Positions 17,709-26,970 of a stretch of DNA of 60,361 nt are shown here, piece after piece. Below the pieces are notes generated by a model, which was not told the origin of the DNA, did not search any database, and worked only from the letters and a program-made list of their open reading frames with translations. The stretch lies in assembly GCA_030145275.1 (NCBI GenBank), contig JAQYVV010000016.1:1-60361 (forward strand), given 5' to 3'. Each line of letters opens with the position of its first letter. The first letter of the stretch is position 1. The stretch comes from Desulfurivibrionaceae bacterium (GTDB taxonomy: Bacteria > Desulfobacterota > Desulfobulbia > Desulfobulbales > VMSU01). The position numbers were made by a program, and so were the translations under genes.

Positions 17709-19238
17709 ATGGCTATTACAGTTAATACTAATGTTGCTTCACTAAATGCTCAGAAAAATCTGGTTGGCTCCCAGAGTATGTTAAATCGGTCCTTGGAAAG
17801 ATTATCTTCCGGACTAAGGGTCAATAGCGCCAAAGATGATGCTGCTGGACTTGCTATTGCGGATCGGATGAACGCCCAGATTCGTGGTCTGAATCAGGCC
17901 GTCAGAAACGCAAATGACGGTATCTCCATGGCACAGACCGCAGAAGGTGCGATGAACGAGATCACCAATAATCTGCAGCGTATCCGCGAACTGGCTGTCC
18001 AATCTGCCAACGCAAGTAATACCGCCACTGACCGGGCCTCATTGAATGCTGAGGTAACACAGCTGGTGGCAGAAATTGATCGTGCCGCCACCACCACATC
18101 CTTTAATGGTAACAAGATTCTTTCCGGCACATTCAACAGCCAGGCCTTCCAGGTTGGTTCAGAAGCAGGAGAGACCATATCCTTTTCTATCGCCAGCATG
18201 AAAGCTGATTCCTTGGGTGTTGGCTCAGACTCAAGCTACCTTACGGAACTAGACGGTACTGCTGTGACTGCTGCTCTTGCCGCCGGAGATGTAACCATTA
18301 ATGGTTATGAGGTAGGCGCCTCGACTGCAGACGGTGTTTCTCTTGATGGAGTACTGTCGGTTGACACAGGCGAGACTGCAGACAGCAGTAACAGTGCCAT
18401 ATCCGCAGCTAATGCAATTAACGCTATCTCTGGTGATACAAATGTCACTGCCACTATTAACGCAAATACTGTTACAGGGGCAACAGTGACGGCGGCAGGA
18501 GCGACTGCAGCCATTGATGCCGGGGATATAACAATAAACGGCGTTGATATCGGAGCGTTAGCGGCCCAAGCTAGTGATGATCTGGCTTCTCGTGGTTCTG
18601 ATATGGCTGCGGCAATTAATGCCGTTAGTGGCCAGACTGGCGTAACTGCAACATTCAACACAACGACCGGTGCTGTAGCAATGAATGCTGCTGACGGCAG
18701 GAATATAACCGTTGAGTATGCCGCTAGTTCTGGTATGTCAGGCGATGTCACGGGTCTTAGTGCGACGGCCGTTGCCTCCAATGCTGCAGCAGATAGTACT
18801 ACCGTCCGTTCAACTATATCACTCTCTTCATCATCCGCAGATGGTATCACCATAGGCGGTGCTAGCTCAGGTGGTGCAGGATTGACCGATGCGTACACAG
18901 TGGCCGACGCCACCGCTGGCGCCGGTGTCTCTTCCCTCGACGTCAGCACAGTGAGCGGTTCCACTGCCGCCTTGTCAATTGTTGATGCGGCCCTGGAGCG
19001 AGTTGACTCAGAACGTGGTAATCTTGGTGCCGTCCAGAACAGGATGGAGTCCACCATTGCTAACCTCATGAATGTTTCGCAGAATATTTCTGCAGCAAGG
19101 GGACGTATTGTGGATGCCGACTTTGCGGCTGAAACTGCTAACCTGACTAAATCCCAAATCCTGCAACAGGCTGGTATGGCAATGCTGTCCCAAGCTAATG
19201 CAATCCCACAGGGAGCCTTAACTCTTCTTCAAGGCTAA
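17709..19238 (+). CDS. fliC: Flagellin
   Basis: A 509-residue flagellin, the filament subunit exported by the flagellar type III system. The N-terminal D0/D1 region (about 1-150) has VNTNVASLNAQKNL, RLSSGLRVNSAKDDAAGLAI and the TLR5-type region LQRIRELAVQSAN. The C-terminal D1/D0 region (about 420-509) ends QAGMAMLSQANAIPQGALTL. The middle holds two Flagellin_IN-type repeats (DVTINGYEVGAS and DITINGVDIGAL) and is very rich in Ser, Thr and Ala, giving many possible O-glycosylation sites. ACGGAGG precedes the ATG. Expressed from a sigma-28 promoter and followed by a strong terminator. Confidence 0.96.
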   Translation: MAITVNTNVASLNAQKNLVGSQSMLNRSLERLSSGLRVNSAKDDAAGLAIADRMNAQIRGLNQAVRNANDGISMAQTAEGAMNEITNNLQRIRELAVQSANASNTATDRASLNAEVTQLVAEIDRAATTTSFNGNKILSGTFNSQAFQVGSEAGETISFSIASMKADSLGVGSDSSYLTELDGTAVTAALAAGDVTINGYEVGASTADGVSLDGVLSVDTGETADSSNSAISAANAINAISGDTNVTATINANTVTGATVTAAGATAAIDAGDITINGVDIGALAAQASDDLASRGSDMAAAINAVSGQTGVTATFNTTTGAVAMNAADGRNITVEYAASSGMSGDVTGLSATAVASNAAADSTTVRSTISLSSSSADGITIGGASSGGAGLTDAYTVADATAGAGVSSLDVSTVSGSTAALSIVDAALERVDSERGNLGAVQNRMESTIANLMNVSQNISAARGRIVDADFAAETANLTKSQILQQAGMAMLSQANAIPQGALTLLQG

Positions 19239-19267
19239 CAAGGATTATTCCAGGCAGTAACTAGTAC

Positions 19268-19300
19268 GCCGGGGAGGATTTTTCTCCCCGGCACTTTTAA
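19268..19300 (+). terminator. Flagellin terminator
   Basis: A 9-bp GC-rich stem GCCGGGGAG / CTCCCCGGC (19268-19276, 19284-19292) followed by ACTTTTAA, 30 nt after the flagellin stop codon. Confidence 0.85.
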
Positions 19301-19426
19301 CTAATTAATCCCGTAGAGCGTGACTCGACCCTTCATAGCTCACATTCAGCCGGGATGTTCAACCTGACCATCACTGCTCCTTTTTTTAGATGGTTTACAC
19401 TAAGGGTACAAATTTTCGAGGTTATC

Positions 19427-20842
19427 ATGGGCATTGGCATAGGCGGCTTAATTTCAGGCATGGATACAGAATCCATTATCTCTCAGATGATGCAGGTTGA
19501 AATGCAACCTATTATTGAACTGCAGCGGGATGAAGCATTTTATCAGTCGAAAATATCGGCGGTTGGAATTTTAACAAGCGCCCTTTCTTCCCTACAGTCC
19601 AGCCTCACCCCCCTTCTGGATGAAGACAATTTTAGCGGCTACAGTGTCACCTCTAACAACACCAGCGTTATGACGGTTGCCAGTAACGATGATGATGCAG
19701 TCACAGGTAATTATCAAATAGAGGTTACAGCTCTGGCCCAGGCCCAACAGGTTCGAAGTTCTGCCTTTACCGCCAGCGATGACGTAGTCGGCACCGGGAC
19801 CTTGACCATTCAGGTGGGCAGCAACGATGCCGTTGATATCACCATCGATTCAGATAGTGAAACCCTGGAAGGTATTATGGAAGCCATAAATGCAGCGGAT
19901 ACAGATGTTAATGCCGCAGTCATTGATGATGGTAATGACAACTTTTATCTGACCCTGACAAGCAAGGAAACAGGTTTGGATAATACTATCAGCCTAACAA
20001 TGACCGATGACGATGGTGTCGATACAGATGCCAGTGGTCTCTCCTCCTTGTATACCGATCCGGCAACCAGTTCTTTGACTGAAACCTTTGCTGCCGCGAA
20101 TGCCGAGCTGACCATAAACGGCATAGACGTGGAGCGGGATAGCAACACCATTGACGATCTAATCGAAGGAGTGACCCTTACCGTAATTGCAGAAGATACA
20201 GGCAACCCTTTTACCGTCTCTGTGGCCGAAGATCTGAGCAGTGTTACTGACAAGGTCCAATCCTTTGTCAGCCAATACAACGGCTTGGTGGGAAGCCTTA
20301 CCACCCTACAGAAATATGATGCGGATTCAGGGGAATCGGGAATACTTCAAGGGGACAGTACCACCCGCATGATCCAGACCAGAATCCAAAACCTATTGCA
20401 TACAACGGTGGATGGTGTGGATGACGAGGCTAACGGCTTAACCTATCTTGGGATTGAAATTGATGACGACGGCTTCATGGAACTGGACACCGATGTGTTG
20501 ACCACGGCCCTTGAAGATAACCGTACTGATGTAATCAATTTTTTTGGCCAGGAGGAGGATGGCAACAATGGTTTCGCCGTTCAACTCAGTGCTGCCCTGG
20601 ATGGCTACCTGGGAAGCGATGGGGTGCTCTCTGCCAAAGAGGATGGTTTAAGCTCCTCTATTGAAGATATTACTGATCAAATTGAAAGCATGGAATATCG
20701 TCTTGAGAAAAAAGAGGAAACCCTCCGGCAACAGTTTCAATCATTGGAGATACTTCTCGCCCAATTTGAGACTACCTCCGGGGTTCTCGCGGGACAACTC
20801 GAATCCCTTAAAAATTTAAGTTCGCAGATCTACAACAAATAG
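19427..20842 (+). CDS. fliD: Flagellar hook-associated protein 2 (filament cap)
   Basis: A 471-residue FliD, the cap that folds flagellin monomers at the filament tip. Start 19427 gives the canonical MGIGIGGLISGMDTESIISQ; an upstream ATG at 19355 would add 24 unrelated residues. The N-terminal FliD_N region, a Thr/Ser/Asp-rich central domain with a Flagellin_IN-like motif (ELTINGIDVERDSNTIDDLI), and the C-terminal coiled coil (ITDQIESMEYRLEKKEETLR) are all present. It is the first gene after the flagellin terminator and precedes fliS by 10 nt. The protein is notably acidic. Confidence 0.93.
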   Translation: MGIGIGGLISGMDTESIISQMMQVEMQPIIELQRDEAFYQSKISAVGILTSALSSLQSSLTPLLDEDNFSGYSVTSNNTSVMTVASNDDDAVTGNYQIEVTALAQAQQVRSSAFTASDDVVGTGTLTIQVGSNDAVDITIDSDSETLEGIMEAINAADTDVNAAVIDDGNDNFYLTLTSKETGLDNTISLTMTDDDGVDTDASGLSSLYTDPATSSLTETFAAANAELTINGIDVERDSNTIDDLIEGVTLTVIAEDTGNPFTVSVAEDLSSVTDKVQSFVSQYNGLVGSLTTLQKYDADSGESGILQGDSTTRMIQTRIQNLLHTTVDGVDDEANGLTYLGIEIDDDGFMELDTDVLTTALEDNRTDVINFFGQEEDGNNGFAVQLSAALDGYLGSDGVLSAKEDGLSSSIEDITDQIESMEYRLEKKEETLRQQFQSLEILLAQFETTSGVLAGQLESLKNLSSQIYNK

Positions 20843-20852
20843 GAGTCAATCC

Positions 20853-21314
20853 ATGGCGTATAACAATGCAAAAACAGCATGCGGCACATATCAACAAAGA
20901 GAACTAACTAGTTTGACTCCCGTCCAGATCATCGCTCGGCTGTATCAAGCCCTTGACCAGGATCTGGTATTGGCCCAAAAAGCCATATTAGCGGCAGACA
21001 GGGCCGTCCAAGGTGAAAAAATAAGCCATGCCCTGGCGATTGTAGGAGAACTGCAAGCCAACTTGGACATGGAAAAAGGGGGCGAAATAGCCGCAAACTT
21101 AGGTGACCTCTATTTCTACCTTGTCACGGAAATAAGTAAGGCAAACGCCCATAATGACACAGCTGGTCTTGAAAACGCCCTGAACACAATAAAACCGCTT
21201 ACTGAAGCCTGGGTTGAACTGGCTGCCCAAAAAAAAGAAACAGCAAACGTTTTGGCCGGCGGGGCCAGGCCGACAGAAACAGCGAGCGCCGTAGCTTTTC
21301 AGGCCACATTTTAG
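20853..21314 (+). CDS. fliS: Flagellin chaperone FliS
   Basis: A 153-residue FliS, the export chaperone that holds the flagellin C-terminus. It shows the family pattern: an N-terminal YQQRELTSLTPVQIIARLYQ, helices with ISHALAIVGELQANLDMEKGG, and DLYFYLVTEISKAN. It is slightly longer than usual (about 130) because of an Ala/Thr tail. It is directly downstream of fliD, the normal order. Confidence 0.92.
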   Translation: MAYNNAKTACGTYQQRELTSLTPVQIIARLYQALDQDLVLAQKAILAADRAVQGEKISHALAIVGELQANLDMEKGGEIAANLGDLYFYLVTEISKANAHNDTAGLENALNTIKPLTEAWVELAAQKKETANVLAGGARPTETASAVAFQATF

Positions 21315-21324
21315 AGACACTGCC

Positions 21325-21633
21325 ATGAACCCCTATCTGAAAATCCTTGAACTCACGAAAAGAATTGAAACATCTCTGAGTGGAGATGATCTTTCAGGAA
21401 ATCTAAACGATCTCATAGAAGAAAGGGGGGGGCTTTTTGCGGATCTACAAACTGACGAAAAGCAAGAAAATAGTACCGACGCCGATTTGATCATGAAAAT
21501 CAGAGAGTGTGAAGAGCGATGCGTTACGCTTGCTCAAGCAAAGAAACAAATGATCAAAAAAGAAATAAAAAACACCCAAAACAATAAACAACGCCACACA
21601 GCATACAGTCGCCAAATGGCGTCTACATATTGA
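21325..21633 (+). CDS. FliT-like flagellar chaperone candidate
   Basis: A 102-residue charged, fully helical protein (MNPYLKILELTKRIETSL then DLIEERGGLFADLQ), starting 10 nt after fliS. Size, helical nature and position match FliT, the FliD chaperone, but sequence similarity is too weak to name it firmly. The C-terminus is Lys/Gln/Asn rich. Confidence 0.6.
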   Translation: MNPYLKILELTKRIETSLSGDDLSGNLNDLIEERGGLFADLQTDEKQENSTDADLIMKIRECEERCVTLAQAKKQMIKKEIKNTQNNKQRHTAYSRQMASTY

Positions 21634-21690
21634 GTACTACTATTAAATTAAATAGGCTCATGCAGGAAATATTATTTCAGGAGGTTTGTT

Positions 21691-22107
21691 ATGGATACCA
21701 GTTCAGTAAGCCCTAGTCCGAATTTTGCCACGGCACAAGTTATGACCAACGTGGAAAAAAATGATAAGGCTCAATCTCAGGTTAAACCGGTTGCCGCTGG
21801 TTCGGAATCAGCCAATGCCGCCTTGGGAGAGAAAGAGCTGCACCAGAGGAACGCTGCTGCCAAAAAAAATGAAGAGTCACAGGATTTTGAGGCCATGAGC
21901 AAGGTTGCCAAAGAGATCCAGGAACGTCTTGACTTGATGGGGTCCAGCTTAGGCTTTTCAGTCTACAATAAACACGAAACCATTGTGGCTGAAATATCAA
22001 ACCGAGAGTCAGGTGAACTGATCAAACAGATCCCTTCTGAAGAGGTTCTTAGGTTGCGGGAAAAAATAGAAGAGATGGTTGGCCTCCTTTTGGACGAAAA
22101 AGCGTAA
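21691..22107 (+). CDS. flaG: FlaG-family flagellar protein
   Basis: A 138-residue FlaG-family protein. The N-terminal half is disordered (Ser, Ala, Asn rich); the conserved part is C-terminal: LGFSVYNKHETIVAEISNRE, ELIKQIPSEEVLRLREKIEE and MVGLLLDEKA. FlaG proteins influence filament length; the mechanism is unclear. A strong CAGGAGG precedes the ATG. It ends the fliD-fliS-fliT-like group. Confidence 0.9.
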   Translation: MDTSSVSPSPNFATAQVMTNVEKNDKAQSQVKPVAAGSESANAALGEKELHQRNAAAKKNEESQDFEAMSKVAKEIQERLDLMGSSLGFSVYNKHETIVAEISNRESGELIKQIPSEEVLRLREKIEEMVGLLLDEKA

Positions 22108-22335
22108 AGCAGAATTTTTTTTATTGCACAGCCTAGGTCTAGCCAAGTTTTTATGGATACATAAAAGATAAGGGAGTAGTGCGCCCATATTTTTTGTTAC
22201 TGTGGTTTTTACGTGACATTTCTACAACCGAGGCATATCTTATAACTGTGGGCGAATGGTTTAGAGGATTCTCCTACACCATAAAAAAGGAAAGAACCGC
22301 TAAGACACATTTCTTACTTGCTGATGGAGGTTATC

Positions 22336-22650
22336 ATGCCGATGGAAGTAAACACCAACATCAACACTAGCCAGGAAACCCAACAAATACGGCCAAACAA
22401 CAGTGTCGCCCAGAATACCGCTGCGTCCCGTAATGTCGACAATGCTCGCACCGAAAAAGAGCAAGCCTCCCAAGATACCCGCCAAGCCCGCCTTGAAGAA
22501 CAAAAAGCCAGTAAAAGACTACAAGAAGCCAAGACAGCAGAACGGCGTGCTGCTCTCAATGTCGAGAGAGCCCAGGCTGAACAACAGCAGGTTCGGCGCA
22601 CCACTGCCAACCAGCAAACCCGTGGTGCGCAGGTTAACGTCGTTGTGTAG
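22336..22650 (+). CDS. Small Gln/Ala-rich coiled-coil protein
   Basis: About 104 residues from ATG 22336, which has GGAGG at good spacing; an ATG at 22318 does not. It is Asn/Gln/Thr rich at the start and then one long charged helix (EKEQASQDTRQARLEEQKAS, ERRAALNVERAQAEQQQVRR) predicted to be a coiled coil. There is no signal peptide or known domain. It lies 228 bp after flaG on the same strand, so a filament or surface role is possible but unproven. Confidence 0.6.
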   Translation: MPMEVNTNINTSQETQQIRPNNSVAQNTAASRNVDNARTEKEQASQDTRQARLEEQKASKRLQEAKTAERRAALNVERAQAEQQQVRRTTANQQTRGAQVNVVV

Positions 22651-22793
22651 GTACTTTTTTTAGCCGGTCTTCCTCATGTTTTCCTGAATATTCTCGATTT
22701 TTTTTCAAGCAAAATTACGAAAACCTGTAGTTTCTTATTTCTGCTCTGTTCTGCAAATACTCCAGACAAGTGCATATCATCAACAACGAATTT

Positions 22794-23711
22794 TCAAGCA
22801 GATTGTTCGTCATCATCAACAATAATTCCGTACACACTCCCTTCCGGCGCATGGCCGCGTTTTTCTAGGGAAACTTCTACCGTTCTAAAATCCGGTTTAT
22901 CTATTCTACTTTGACTCACCAGAAGTTGGACAATTCCCCAGCTTATCTCACCTTTCTCTGCCATTTCTGTAATTATTTCTACGGCAGAACGGTTGTCAAA
23001 TGTCTTTGGTCGATAGCATCTTGGAGATAGTAGCGCATCGTAGACATCGCTGACGATAACAATTTCAACCATGGGGTTTATCTCAGTGCTTCCACGAGGA
23101 TAGCCCTGGCCATTTAGGCGTTCATGGTGATCGCGTGCAACAACCGCCGCCAAATGCTGTGGATCTTTGTAGTAGTAGCAAAGCAGACAATAACCCGCCA
23201 GGGTGTGGTGACGCATGTGGGCAAGTTCTGATCTGGTCAGAGCCCCCTTTTTCGTAAGAATAGACAACGGGACATTTATTTTGCCAAAATCGTGGGTTGG
23301 GACGCCAGCCGTGTCCCGTAGGTGTTTTTCGAAGTCGGGAATCAGAAATTTACCAAATAAACAGGAGAGAACGTACACCATCAAGAGATGGCGGTAGGTG
23401 TGAAAGTCTTTGATCTTGAAATAATCCAGCATGTCGAGAACGGGCTGAATGACACCAAGTTCTTCCAAAAGGCTTATCAGCTGTTCGACATGTTTTTCAT
23501 CCTCAAAGAAGACATCATAAGGGGGATTGGACATACATTTACGTATATCCGCCGCCACTGTGCCGTGCCGAAAAAGAGAGACTCCTTCATAAGATACCGG
23601 ATTGGCTGCCATAAGTTTGTCGATGGTCTCATCATTTAACGTGGCACCAGCCGGCAAAAGCTCTTTACCCTCAAGAGTGAATATCGGGGCAACAATTTGA
23701 ATATCTTCCAT
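22794..23711 (-). CDS. HD-GYP domain protein (c-di-GMP phosphodiesterase type)
   Basis: About 305 residues from ATG 23711, which has a GGGAG-type site; an ATG at 23747 is also open. The C-terminal HD-GYP domain is complete: THDFGKINVP (HD pair), MRHHTLAGYCLL, ARDHHERLNGQGYPRG (HHExxNGxGYP) and VSDVYDALLSPRCYRP. The family hydrolyses cyclic di-GMP. The N-terminal 100 residues have no recognised sensor domain. Lying beside the flagellar genes, it may tune motility. It runs convergently to the flagellar block with no clear terminator between. Confidence 0.9.
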   Translation of the reverse strand: MEDIQIVAPIFTLEGKELLPAGATLNDETIDKLMAANPVSYEGVSLFRHGTVAADIRKCMSNPPYDVFFEDEKHVEQLISLLEELGVIQPVLDMLDYFKIKDFHTYRHLLMVYVLSCLFGKFLIPDFEKHLRDTAGVPTHDFGKINVPLSILTKKGALTRSELAHMRHHTLAGYCLLCYYYKDPQHLAAVVARDHHERLNGQGYPRGSTEINPMVEIVIVSDVYDALLSPRCYRPKTFDNRSAVEIITEMAEKGEISWGIVQLLVSQSRIDKPDFRTVEVSLEKRGHAPEGSVYGIIVDDDEQSA

Positions 23712-24025
23712 AAAGCTCCCTCTTTGTCGGTTAAAAATAAGCATCATACAAAAAAAGAGTCACTTATGGAAGCTTTCGCAGGTTTATTCCTTGTTTTCCC
23801 TGACAGTAAGGTGTTTGGGCGCTTCATTGACATGAAACATAACGACGATTGGGGGTCGGGAGCTACTCATTGAGAGCCTGATGGCTGGCCTTATAATGTG
23901 TTCTGAAATCAAGTTATCCAGCAGCTTATTGTATATTGTGGTATCGATTTATTTCAATAAGTTGTATTTTATAAGGTGTTGTCAAGCGAGAAAAGAGTTG
24001 AGTTTAATTCAGCGGAGACAAACGT

Positions 24026-25567
24026 ATGTTGGACGAGAGAAGCAGTGGGTTGTTGATGCATATCAGTTCCTTGCCAAGTCAATATGGTATAGGGGACCTG
24101 GGGTGGTCATCCCTTGATTTTATTGATTTTTTAGAGAGGGCAGGGCAGCGTTTCTGGCAGTTTTTGCCAACGGGGCCTAGTGATACTCTTTATGGTTGTT
24201 CACCCTATATGGGTCTTTCAGCTGCTGCAGGAAATCCTTTGCTGATAAGTCCTGATATGCTGCAAGAAGATGGTTTACTCACGATTGAAGAGCTTGGTGA
24301 TGGTCAAGGTTTCTCTGAATATCTTGTTGATTTTGACCGGGTAACAAGTTTTAAAAAAAGCTTGTTGGGCAAAGCTTTTGAAAGATTCAAGCGGCATACA
24401 GATAAAAAGGAGTTTGACCGATTCTGCAAAGAAGAAGCAGTATGGCTGGATGATTATTCTTTGTTTATGGGCTTACGTGAGAAAAATGGCTTTAAAGCAT
24501 GGGACCAATGGTCGCGTCCTGTGGCTAAGAGGGAAAAAAAGGCATTAATTGCAGAGGCCTTTAATCTTTCCCATCGTTTTGAATATTTTAAGTTCGAACA
24601 ATATTGTTTTTTTAAACAGTGGGAGAGGATGAGGCGTTATGCGAATCAGAAAGGAATTGCTTTGGTTGGTGATATTCCTATTTATGTAAGCTACGACAGC
24701 GCTGATGTTTGGGCCAATCAGGATTGTTTCAAACTGGATGAAAAAACATTTTTACCCACAAGTGTAGCGGGTGTTCCCCCTGATTATTTTAGTGATACTG
24801 GGCAGCGCTGGGGAAATCCTCTCTACAAATGGATCAAGAATAAAAAGAAAAATTCGTCAGTATACACGTGGTGGAAAAAAAGATTCAGGCAGACCGCCAA
24901 AATGGTTGATGTTGTCAGGATAGATCATTTTAGAGGATTTGAAGCGTATTATGAAATACCTGCCGATGAAGAAACTGCAGTAAATGGGTGTTGGAAAAAA
25001 GGCCCTGGGCTCCGATTTTTCAAGGAGGTGAAGAGTGCCACAGAAAATCTTACAATTATTGCTGAGGATTTAGGGATCATAACTCCTGAAGTAGAAAAGC
25101 TTCGCGATAATTTAGGCTTTCCCGGCATGAAAATCCTCCAGTTTGCTTTTGACTCGGATCATGCTAACAGCTATCTGCCCCATAATTACACCACAACAAA
25201 CTGTGTTGTCTATACAGGAACCCACGACAATAATACAACTCTTGGCTGGTATCTAAGTGATAAAGTTTCGCTGGAAAGCAGGGCCCGGGTCACCCGGTAT
25301 GCAAATACCAGGGAGGATGGTCAGATACATTGGGATTTTATTCGCTTGGCATTCTCTTCTATTGCTTCTGTTGCCATAATTCCAATGCAGGATGTGCTGG
25401 GTTTTGGTGAAGACTGTAGGATGAATACGCCAGGAACATCTGATGGGAACTGGTGTTGGCGTTGTGCCGCCAGATTTTTAAACGATGATGTCTGTGCCCG
25501 TCTTAAAAGTGAAACAGAGTTTTATGGACGATTGAGCAGCGATGAAGGAGAAATTGATTTGGCCTAA
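24026..25567 (+). CDS. malQ: 4-alpha-glucanotransferase (amylomaltase)
   Basis: A 513-residue GH77 enzyme that transfers glucan segments between maltodextrins or glycogen chains. Visible motifs: RFWQFLPTGPSD, GDIPIYVSYDSADVW, the nucleophile region VVRIDHFRGFEAYYEIP, the acid/base region IIAEDLGIITPEV, and GTHDNNTTLGW with the third catalytic carboxylate. Length is normal for the family. GGAG lies before the ATG. No other glycogen genes are nearby. It ends 82 bp before tRNA-Glu. Confidence 0.95.
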   Translation: MLDERSSGLLMHISSLPSQYGIGDLGWSSLDFIDFLERAGQRFWQFLPTGPSDTLYGCSPYMGLSAAAGNPLLISPDMLQEDGLLTIEELGDGQGFSEYLVDFDRVTSFKKSLLGKAFERFKRHTDKKEFDRFCKEEAVWLDDYSLFMGLREKNGFKAWDQWSRPVAKREKKALIAEAFNLSHRFEYFKFEQYCFFKQWERMRRYANQKGIALVGDIPIYVSYDSADVWANQDCFKLDEKTFLPTSVAGVPPDYFSDTGQRWGNPLYKWIKNKKKNSSVYTWWKKRFRQTAKMVDVVRIDHFRGFEAYYEIPADEETAVNGCWKKGPGLRFFKEVKSATENLTIIAEDLGIITPEVEKLRDNLGFPGMKILQFAFDSDHANSYLPHNYTTTNCVVYTGTHDNNTTLGWYLSDKVSLESRARVTRYANTREDGQIHWDFIRLAFSSIASVAIIPMQDVLGFGEDCRMNTPGTSDGNWCWRCAARFLNDDVCARLKSETEFYGRLSSDEGEIDLA

Positions 25568-25649
25568 TCTGGCCCCCGCGAACCAGCTTGCAAGATCAAA
25601 CTATGCCTTGACAAATCTATAAGATTCATTTAGAAATGGCGCTTTACAT

Positions 25650-25727
<78 letters not shown>

Positions 25728-25743
25728 GTTTTTTATAGTTATA

Positions 25744-26802
25744 TTAACTGTTTGCCGCAGTTAAAGACTTTAGAGCCTGCTCATCTGAGTAGGCTTTTTT
25801 TTGTTTTTGTAGGCAAATTTTTCCAGGTAAAAGCCGTAAAGCTGGACGAAGTGCCGACAATCTCCTGATGTATCTTTCCGTTGTTGATAGATTCTTATGT
25901 CTTAAAATTGCCTGTATATCTATCATTGAAACATTTTGCTGAGCTAAAATGCTTGCAGTCAAATGACGGATGGAATGCAGTCCAAATTTCTTAACACCTG
26001 CCTTATCACAAAGTTCACCCATCCATTTTTGCCTAAACATATAAGGTTGTTTTGTGCGGGGATCAGGGAACACCCACACAGTTTCTTTATTCTTCTCAAG
26101 TTCGATCAAAGATGAATGAAGATCCTCGGTTAATGGTAGCCAATCAAATTCAAGGGAACTATCCTTTCTTTTCCTTGTAAAAAGTCGAACCTTGCTATCC
26201 TTAAAATCAATATCTGACCATCGAAGCCCAAACAATTCTGAACGTCTGGCCGCTAAGTGAAGATAAGCCAAAAGCATAACCTGATCCTGTTCAGATCCGG
26301 CCTGGGCGAACACCTTCCAGAAATCTTTTTGTGATGGAACGTAACGAACTTTTTTTGATTCTGGAAATCGGTCTACCAGGCAAGGATTAGGAGACGGTAA
26401 AGCCATATACTTAATCCCCCAGTTCCAGGCTGCTATTAAATTTTTTCTATCTTTATTAGCAGCATTGCCAGTTCTTCCTTTAGCTTGATACTGCAAAAAT
26501 TCTAACATCATCCCAGGTGTAATGGTTTGCGGTGTTAGATCAGGACAGATCATTGCAAATAACCGACGAAACACAGTACTTTTTTCTTTATAGGTTTTCG
26601 TTGAAAACTTAACCTCAACAAAATCAAGATAACTTTCAGCCCACTGCAGCAAGGAGATTGTGACGATCTCCTTTATCTCGATCTTGCTTTTTTGTTCTAC
26701 CTCCCAGGCTATCGCCTCTTTTTTTGACTGGCAAGTTTTGTACTTCTTCTTGCCCTTTTTCATGACTTGGCCGAGCCACTTGTTTCCACGTTTGTAAGGC
26801 AT
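25744..26802 (-). CDS. int: Tyrosine recombinase (phage integrase)
   Basis: A 352-residue phage integrase catalysing recombination at the tRNA-Glu core. N-terminal arm-binding region, core-binding domain at about 48-145, catalytic domain at about 155-320 with Arg187 (AARRSEL), His276-x-x-Arg279 (LHSIRH), His302 (LRHKNLS) and nucleophile Tyr311 (TERYI). It reads toward attL, stopping 17 bp from the core. Its start lies inside the xis-like gene (167-nt overlap in a different frame), implying coupled, low-level expression. Its last codons also encode a plus-strand terminator hairpin. Confidence 0.95.
   Translation of the reverse strand: MPYKRGNKWLGQVMKKGKKKYKTCQSKKEAIAWEVEQKSKIEIKEIVTISLLQWAESYLDFVEVKFSTKTYKEKSTVFRRLFAMICPDLTPQTITPGMMLEFLQYQAKGRTGNAANKDRKNLIAAWNWGIKYMALPSPNPCLVDRFPESKKVRYVPSQKDFWKVFAQAGSEQDQVMLLAYLHLAARRSELFGLRWSDIDFKDSKVRLFTRKRKDSSLEFDWLPLTEDLHSSLIELEKNKETVWVFPDPRTKQPYMFRQKWMGELCDKAGVKKFGLHSIRHLTASILAQQNVSMIDIQAILRHKNLSTTERYIRRLSALRPALRLLPGKICLQKQKKAYSDEQALKSLTAANS
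25775..25802 (+). terminator. Terminator for tRNA-Glu inside the int 3' end
   Basis: Stem GCCTGCTC / GAGTAGGC (25775-25782, 25787-25794; one G-T pair) with a 4-nt loop and a run of eight T on the plus strand. It lies within the int coding sequence on the opposite strand and would stop tRNA transcription from entering the prophage. It replaces the host terminator displaced to 38534. Confidence 0.7.
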
Positions 26803-26968
26803 TTATAAGCTCCTTTTCAAAAAACCTATAGTTTCGCCCTAAACGTACACCCCCAAGCTCCAGATAATACTTCCGCACTGTCTTAGGGTCAAGATGCATA
26901 ATCTCAGCAACTTGTTTGACTGATAGGGTACAACCCATTTGTTTTTCAAGGTAAGTCATTTGTCTCAA
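26636..26968 (-). CDS. Excisionase-like small HTH protein
   Basis: A 110-residue basic protein with an N-terminal helix-turn-helix and wing (SVKQVAEIMHLDPKTVRKYY then LGRNYRFFEKELINAL), the pattern of MerR-like excisionases and directionality factors. The C-terminal 45 residues are charged and repetitive and overlap the start of int out of frame. Position between rep and int supports a recombination-direction role, inferred rather than proven. Confidence 0.72.
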   Translation of the reverse strand: MRQMTYLEKQMGCTLSVKQVAEIMHLDPKTVRKYYLELGGVRLGRNYRFFEKELINALQTWKQVARPSHEKGQEEVQNLPVKKRGDSLGGRTKKQDRDKGDRHNLLAAVG

Positions 26969-26970
26969 TC

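Noticed and set aside
18305..19069. 254-residue minus-strand frame inside flagellin
   Set aside because: Mirror frame caused by the codon bias of flagellin; no ribosome site or domain.
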